Positions 38,501-47,500 of a stretch of 64,000 bases of DNA are shown piece after piece. The notes beneath the pieces are model-generated. The model was not told the DNA's origin. It saw nothing but the letters and a program-made list of their open reading frames with translations, and ran no database searches. The position numbers and the translations under genes are program-made. Source of the stretch: Lutjanus erythropterus (lineage: Eukaryota; Chordata; Actinopteri; Lutjaniformes; Lutjanidae); NCBI GenBank assembly GCA_020091685.1, contig CM034607.1, positions 25,789,753 to 25,853,752 on the forward strand. Reading direction: 5' to 3'. Position 1 is the first letter of the stretch, and every line of letters begins with the position of its first letter.

Positions 38501-41500
38501 TATACATGATTTCAATCATTTAAGAGTTCAAAGAGTGGAAAAACAAGCTCTCAGAACTAGTGACCTTGCTAACTGTCTTTTAGCACGCTAGTTAGCCACT
38601 CTAGTGCTAGTCAGTCAGACAAGTTCTCTAAATATTTTTCCACTTTCTCAGTGCTGTGCAGTTTAGTCCTCTCTGTCATTTTGAGCCATGGATAGTACAT
38701 ACTTTCATTAAATAAAGAATTACTGAAGAGTTAAAGAGTTTCAGAGCTAGCAAGCTTGCTAACTCCCTTTTAGCAAGCTAGCCGGCCAATCTAGCAGTGG
38801 CGAGTCAAAACAACGAGTCGAAATATTTCTCTCAATATTCTTCCTTTTTCATTTTCTGTTTTTATTTTTGAACCAATTTGAACCACTATTTCTCTTAGTG
38901 TGAAGCAGCTACTGTTTTGACAGCTTGTACAGAAATTTAACACACAGCAAACGAAGTTAGTGAACTAGCTTGGAGCATACTGGAGCATTTAGCAGCTAAA
39001 GAGCCAGATATATGCCAACAGAGCTATATACATGCTAACAAGTGTGCTATTCTACTTAATAATACATACTATACCAGCGTTGCCTTAGTTTTTTGATAAA
39101 TGATAGGTCTTTTCAGTTGTTTTTCCACCCAAAATGACAATAATTTGAGGTGTCTCTAAACAAAGCTATGAATCTCTACAAGCTTTAGTGGCTTTGTTTA
39201 GTTGCTGACACTGAACTCTGACCTAAAAGACAATTTACTGCACCTACGGGGGTCAAAAAAGCACCACTAAACACAAAAACACGACAGTATGGTTGGTATT
39301 CACAGGGCCCCATCCAAGCAGCGACCAGTTTGGCAGAGTATAATGCTGGATTATTTCCAAGATTGGCATTGATGCCAAACGAGGGTACATGAGTGCATCG
39401 CGGTAACCCCCGGAGACGAGAGCTAATCCCTCCAGGGGGGAATAGCCGAGATGTGAAATATGTTTCATGGTATCTCTGCAGGGCCACATTGAATGGTTTT
39501 ACATATAGGAATAGCCAATGAGATGGAGATTCACTCCAGTGTCCTCCCGATTTCACGCCACGCAAAGATCTCACAGACACAAAAAGCCGAACAACCGAGG
39601 CTGCCATCCTCGCCCTTTGAAACGTGAAGGGTATCAGAGATAAAAGAGGAATCTTTTGTTTATTGGAGGGAAAGATTCACCCTTCTTAACAGTTCAGTGC
39701 TTTGAAAAACATCCACTGATGATGTGCTTTGCTTTAATATTGTGTATTTTTTTATTTTTATTTCTGTGGGTAGAAGTTGACTGTGTGTTTAAGGCTACAA
39801 CTAATAGTCATTTGGAGGCTGTGTTTCTGATTAACTAATGAATTGTTTTGTCCATAAAATGCCAGATTAAAAAAAAACGCCCATGAGAAGCTCCCAGAAC
39901 CTGAGAAGATGTCTTTAAATATCTGACAGTTTAAAACAAAAGATATTCAACTTACATTGACAGAAAACAGGAAAAGTATGTAATCCTGATATTTGAGAAG
40001 CTTAAACCAGAGAATATTTGGAATTCTTGCCTTTAAAAATGATTTAAATGATTTTATTAATTTCTTGTCAAGCTAGTTGCCAGTTAATGTCCAGTCACCT
40101 GAGTGACTGTTTCAGCTATGAATGAAATTTTGATTGTTTTTTGCTGCTAAAATGAGGTTTAATGACAGAAAATGTCTCAAATGATCGACAACAGCTCCTA
40201 AAAAACATATCTTCTTTTCATTTTTGGCCTATTTTGCACCAACTTTCAATGAATCACAGATAAATATTTTGCAGAAAGAGACTAGATTCCAGTTTCTATA
40301 CCAAAAGGAGCCTCATCATTCTTTGCACCTGCACAAATAACCTTCAGCTGAATGCACCACCTGATCTCTGAAAGCTGCTCCAAGGTTTCAGGAAAATGTT
40401 GGAAATAACAGACTATAGCTCAAGTAAGAAAATAAGAACACCAAAAAAAACTCAACATCATCTTTCTCCAGCACAAAATAACTCAAGGGAATGGATAAGT
40501 AATAGTTTAAAAGCAGCTGAAGGAGAATTTTTCCTCAATTACGTTTAGAAATTTTGATGTAGTCACTATTTGAAACCAATTTCCATCACCTCTGAGCTGT
40601 TTGGCTGCAACCAATATTTATTTCCATGGGTTAATGTGCAGGTTAGGTGTATTATTGATTATTTTGACATTTTTGTTGATTTTATCCAACCGACAGTCAG
40701 AAGTCCAAAGATATTCCGTTTAATTACCTCCGCCAAGGTTTTATTTTCATAAAACTTGGTGAAAGAGTGAAGCATCGGCCAAGAAAGAACTCATTAAGTG
40801 CTGGAGGTGATTTGAATCACGGGGCAGATACAAAAACTATTTTTCACTTTTTTTGATAGAGCATGACATGTGTCTGTGCTCTCTGAGCATCCTTCTACTT
40901 TCATATGTGAAGAAGAAAAACTATTTCTCACATTTGAGAAGCTGAAAATGGAGCATTTTAGGTTGAAAACTGACAGAAACGATTAATCAATTATCAAACA
41001 GCTGCAAACGAAGAGTCAGCTAGTCTTTTCAGCCAGTTGAAGTCATTGACATTCAAACATTTTAAAAGCACAAACAAGTAGGGCCAAAACTAAATTTGTG
41101 AATGATGAAAAAATGCAGAAAATGTGTTGTTTTGTTCACAAACCAAAGTCATTCACTTTACTGTCAAAGGGACTAAAAAACAGATAATATTGACACATGA
41201 GAAGCTGAAATCAGAGAGTTTGGGCATTTTTTCCCCCTAAAAACTCCCTCAGAATCATCTAATAGTTGCCAATTAATTCAACAGTTGACCACTAATTGAT
41301 TAATCAACTAATCATTGCAGCTAAGTATCTACAGGTAGTGTGTGGTGGTATTTAACAGTTTTCTTCCCCGGTGTTCCCAGCTGTCGTGCCTCCTCTCTGC
41401 AGGGCCGCACCAGGCTGTCAGAGGCCCACTACGTCTTGAGAGATGACCCTGCAAAATAGTTGGCATTCCTTCACGGGGAAGGAGGAGGGGGGGGGGGTGG

Positions 41501-44500
41501 CGAGAATTATTTCCGCCAAAGGTCAAACATGGAAATGATTATGTGCATTGTTGCTGATGTTGGGTAGTCTCTCTCTCTTTCTCTCTCTGTCTGAAATGAG
41601 CACACAATGTAGTCTGTCTCCCCGCTGACCGTTTTCAAATGTTAATGGCTGGCTCATGGTGCGAGGACGCAGCGGGGTGGGGTGGGGGCTGCTGGAGGGA
41701 CTGCTATTCATTCTCGCTGGGGGAGAAGCCCTTCACGCTCACTGAAAATCCTGCACAGGAGCAAACTTCAGGCACAGTGGCGAGTAATTCTGCACGGAAA
41801 TGCAGTGAAAATGCTGAAGAAGCTCGACTTCACAGCACGATAATACCACAACTTTTTTAACAGGCGGTGGGGTGATATCTGGTCTGTGTTGGATTTAATT
41901 TTGTAATGAGGAAATATAAAAAAGCCACATGGAAAAGCTGCTTCGCTGCTTGAATGTGTGTGAAAAACTTGCACAGGTCGATCATAAACAAGCATAGAAA
42001 GGGAACAAACTAGAGCTGCAACAATTAATCGATTAACTCACAACTATTAAGTTAATCAGCAACTATTTTGATAAATTCTCTGAACTGAATCAGACAGTTT
42101 TGTGGGTTGTGGATAGAATATGAATTTGAGGACGCTGTCTTGGGATTTGAGAAACATTTTTCATAATTTTTCAACATTTTCTGACCACTAATCAATTACT
42201 GGAGAAAATTAATGATTGAGATTAAGTGACAGTTAAAATTGTTAGTTGCCTAATCTTGGGCTTTAGGAGACACAGATCAACTTTTTGCACCATTTTCTGA
42301 CATTTTATGGACCGAACAACTAATCAATTCATCAGGAAAATAATCAACATTGAAAATAACTGTTAGTTGCAGCCCTGCAACAAACTCTGTTCTTCTTTCA
42401 GGAGAACACAAATGTCTTTCTACATAACTGAACATGCACAACAACGCACAGAGAAGAAAAGACTTGGTATCCCAGGGTGCCCTGCTGCCAGACTCATTAC
42501 CAATGTAAAGAGGCACCTTGAAACAATCATGTGCATCTTCCGAACAACCTTCCCACGCACAATCGCCTGAAATGCTCTCATTCTCACAGGGCACTCCTCG
42601 ACCTCCCAGCTCCCATCCCCCCCGCCACAATACACCCAACTCTGTTTGCCCTCTCATTCCCCCCACAACTTCCTCTTTCTTTCATTTTCTGCAGGCCCTT
42701 TCAGCATCACAGATCCTCCTCCTCCTCCTCCTCCTCCTCCTCCCTCTCAGAACAATGTCTGCTCCGCTCTCCTCCAGCCCTCTTTGCTGTTGGACCAGCG
42801 CCTGGAACCTGAACCCATAAAATAGAAACACTGAGGAAAACACACACACACACTCATATTGGCCAGAATATGGGTTCACCTAATCACTCTTCGCTGCGGT
42901 TGTGAAGCTATTTCTGCAACAGTTACGTCAGCTACGAAGGAATGAGTTAAAAGGTTGTGGAAGTCTCCGGGAGAGAATGTACGAAATAGGACTTTAAAAA
43001 AAAAACAACTTATTTTGCCCCAGACAGTTGAGTCATAACACTCAGGAGGAATAGTTTGACTTTTTGGGAAATACACTGATTCACTTTCAGGTAGCGAGTT
43101 AGATGACTAAATTGATACCACTCTCACAAAAATGAGGCTCAACCCAGGAGACCGTGAACTTAGCATAAACACTGGAAACAGGAAGAAACAGTTTGCCCAG
43201 CTCTGTCTAAGAAGTAAGAAAATCAGTCTGCCAGCATCGCTAAAGATCACTGATGAACATATCTTGGTTTGTTTAATCTAAACAAAGTAAAAACAAAAAG
43301 TTTTATGGGGTAAACTCTCATGAATAAGAAGTTTTTTACTCTGTTCTTTATGTTATGCGAAGCTACCTGGCTACAGACTGTAGCACCTCTATAACACAGC
43401 CAGTTGCAGTTCTACATATTATTTTTTGCATGTACTGTAGATAATGAGATATAGCACGTTAGCTGTAGCTAGTAGGTGGATTTGTCACTTTTGGATAGAG
43501 CCAGGCTAACTGTTTCCCCCTGTTTCCAGTCTTTATGCTGAGCTAAGCTAACCGTCTCCTGGCTGAAAGTGGTATGATCTTCTGCTCTAAGTGTTTGGTA
43601 ATCATGGTAATTGGTCAGTAGCAGGTACATGGGCAAAAGCCATTACAGATGAATAGTCCCTAAGTCATGTTCCTATCCTAATTTAAGATAGAAATGTGTT
43701 TTACACAAACTTCCTAACTTTAGGATAAACATTAAACTAACCTAATCTAACTTTCACTCTTCCATCTAGCCAGATATTCTGTTTGGTTTATCTCCTTTTA
43801 AGTTAGCATTGTTGTAAATTTACCAAGACTAACATCTTTGGATTTCTCTACTGATGTTTCTAAAACCTGTAACTCATGTGTCTTCTTGAAGTTAAGTGCC
43901 AGTTGTTGTTTTTGCTCCATTTTTTGTGTTTCAATGAGAAAAAAACAGCAGCTAAAAAGTTGTTTAGCTCTGCAAGATGAGAAAAGTACTCTTGGTTGCT
44001 ATGTGACAGACATAAGAGTTGATAAGTGACAAGCGATGTTGGTTTGAGCATTTAACATTTCCTAACCTGAGATAAGAAAGGATTAAGTAAGATAAAACAG
44101 GATTCCTAAAGTTAAGATTTGCTTCTGTGGTAGCTATTCAGGAAAAGTCCTGTCTTAGACTCTTCCGATATTAACTTTAATGAATAAGTGTATTTTCAAA
44201 ATGTTTTACTATTCCTTTAGACTGCGTCAGGTCTCATCTCTTTCTGGTTTTGTCTCTTCCTCCTCAGAAACCCCTGGGCCTCACTGACGCTGTAAGAGAT
44301 CCGTCTGTGTGCCGACCATCAGGGGGATTATACGCATTAGGTGACCTATGGAAGACAAGCCTTCCCTTCACACCTGAACACCCACTGGAAAACATCTCTG
44401 ATGTCAGAGAGGAGGGAGGGAGGAGTGGGGGAGGCAGCGTCTGACCAGGACCTCACCTCAGGACACGTGACGGGGCGCCATCCACTGGGGCGACCTCGTT

Positions 44501-47500
44501 AAGCTTCTGTTGAAACATTACCACTCGGCGAGGAAAAGAGCGCTTAATATAGCTGTGAATAATTCATGGCGGCTGAGATCAAGAGTGAACGCTGAGACCT
44601 GATAGGGGACACAGTAAACTTTGACACTATTTAACAGATTTAAACACCAACCTGTGAGACACTGACCAGCAGGAAACTCTATAAACACACAGCAGTGACG
44701 CAAAATGTGTCATCTGACCAAAACGACGTCTTTGGCCTCCTGATTTCCAACGTCTCTCCCTGCCACCTTCCTTTGCTCTGCTGGTGTTGCATAATGCAGA
44801 TATGTTAAGCAAAGATTGCTCTGCATGATTTCTATGCTCTCCTTATCTCACCTGAACGCGGTGGAGCCAAACAAAGAGGTGTAGACGCAGTTTTACGTCA
44901 GAGAGGTTGTATACTTTGCAAAGATAACAGCTTGGAAACACAAGCATTGATCACACGCTGATCAATCTTCTTGTTGAGGATGAAAATAGTCAATTCACCA
45001 TATTCACACGGCGGCCACGCAAACATGAAACATGGGGCCGTATTTCAGCTAACATTAACAGCTAATATTAGCATTCAACCACATCCTAGCTAACGTTACC
45101 ATCTGATACTGTTACACAATATAAAAGAAGAGGCCTTTTGTTGTATCGTGTATTAAATTATGATATTAGCTAGGAGGTGGCTAATGCTAATGTTAGCTGT
45201 TGTCTCACAGTAGATAATTAATTATCAAATATGTTGATTTAGTGAAATTACAACAGTTTGTCAGATTCTCTACGTTTCACAGAGCAGCCATTTTCTTCTG
45301 ACATCACACTCAGGGTGGGAACCGCCAATGTTGTACCACTTTGTTCCAGATCATAAGATGTACAAACATACAAAATCTGACAAATCACTATCATCGTCAT
45401 AGCATTCAACCACTTCCTAGCTAACGCTACCATTTGATTGTGTTACACACTGTGATTTAGCTCTTTATGTCATATCATGTAACACTGTCAGATGGTGATG
45501 TTAGCTAGTAGGAGGCTCATGCTAACGTTAGCGCTTGACTCACAGTAGCTAATTAATTATCAAATATGTTGTTTATGCTTGAACTCAATGGATAGTGGCA
45601 ATTTGGAGGGACAAAGGGACATATTTCAAGCTAAAACAGCATCTTCGATAATCCCTTAGCTCCGCTAGACAACAGCTAATGTTAGCATTCAACCTAGCTA
45701 ACATTACTGTTCAACAGTGTTACACAATACACAATAGGAAAGATGTCATTTTAATTCTGGAATATCTTTCTGTCTTATTGTCAGATTGTCAGATGATGAT
45801 GTTAGCTAGGAGCTGGCAAATGCTAATGTTAGCTCTTGTTTCATAGTAGGTGATTAGTTATCAAATATGTTGTTTTAGGTTGGAATATGGTACAATGACC
45901 CTCTGGATTTTCACTCTCCATTGTCTTTTCAGTTGCTGATCAGGCAATTAATTTCACGTGAAATAATGACAACTGCTGCTACACTCTCTGGCCTCACTCC
46001 CAAAAACATCACCACCACCACCACCACCCTGGCCTGTCGGGCTCCCTCTGCTCCGTGAATGTGTACTTATTAACAGGACAATGAGTCAGTTAGGACCATG
46101 ACGCAGATACACAGCAGCGTAGACGCCCTCCGATCACAACCGCACCCGACTACCATGCCAGGCAGACAGTGAAGGAAAGACACCCAAACTGTGTCAAGTC
46201 GAGATTCGGAGCCAAAACTCTGGCAAACAGCAGATTCACACTTTAGAAAACAGCCAGTGAAGAGCAGAAGCCGCTGCCCTCAAAAGACCTGAATCATCAT
46301 CCAAACACTTTGCACCGTTTTGCATGACGGAGTGCAGTTTTTGCTTCCCTAATATGGTGAGGGAGACTCCAAACTGAAGAGTACGGAGCTTGTAATGAAT
46401 GAAATAAAGCAGGCAGAGGTGACATTTAACTGTAACATATCAAAGCACCGACTGTGATTCCAAAATAGTGTTGAAAGCAGTCACAAAGCAGGGGTCAAAA
46501 CATGACAACTCTGCACACAGGTCAATCCAAAGCCTCCTGTAGGTCCCACATCACGCTGTCCATCAAAAAACAAACCCCAGTGACTGACAGTGACAAACGT
46601 AACAGAGCCTCTGATTGGCTGCCTGCTGAGCTCAGATCACAACCGGCGAGCATCATGGGGTATTTTATGAGGACGTGATTCATTTCAAAGTGAAAGTGTC
46701 AAATGATGAAGTGGAACGTGGCTGTGCAGTTTATGATCCAAATCTGTCAAACTTAGGAGTTTTTTTTTCCTGTATCAGTTATAACCAAGGTAGCTTTCCA
46801 TTTAAAGGGATGGTTCAGATTTTTTAAAGTGAGGTTGTATGAGGTACTTATCTTTAATCAGCATATTATCTACAGGGCCAACAACACTTAAAAAAATCAA
46901 CAACAGTCTAGATGTATGCTATATATTTAGAGTATTATTACTACTTTGTCTTGTCTTCTGACAGCTGTTTGTGGTGAGAAACTGCTGCTGAATACGCCAA
47001 ATATCACTCTTTCCAAACCAACCAAACTCCATTGGCAAAATAAGTATTTTTACCCCACAGACCACAGAGGCAGCAGTAGACCAGCAACTCCCATGTTCTG
47101 TGGGGTAATATTACTGTTTTTTCCAGTGGAGTCTGGTTAAGTGAGAAAGAGTGATACTTGGCTAATATAATCATGGTTTCCCACTGTAAAAGCTTGTCTG
47201 AAGGCAAGGCAAGTGATGAAAATATTCTAAATATATCATACACTCAAACTGATATTACTTTCTTTGAAATTTTTCTCTTCTGTGCTCCTCTCTGCTTCTT
47301 CAAACAGAGGGCGTGTTGGCCACCATCTACTATAGGCACATACCTCATACAACCCCACTTCAAATAATCTGAACTTTCCCTTTAAGTCTTTCTTTAATCC
47401 AGCTTCTCACTTTGGAAAAGATTTCCTGATTTTCTTTTTTTTTTTTTAATTATAGAAAGAACTGAATATGAGTTTTGACATTTAAAAATATCCCAGTTGG

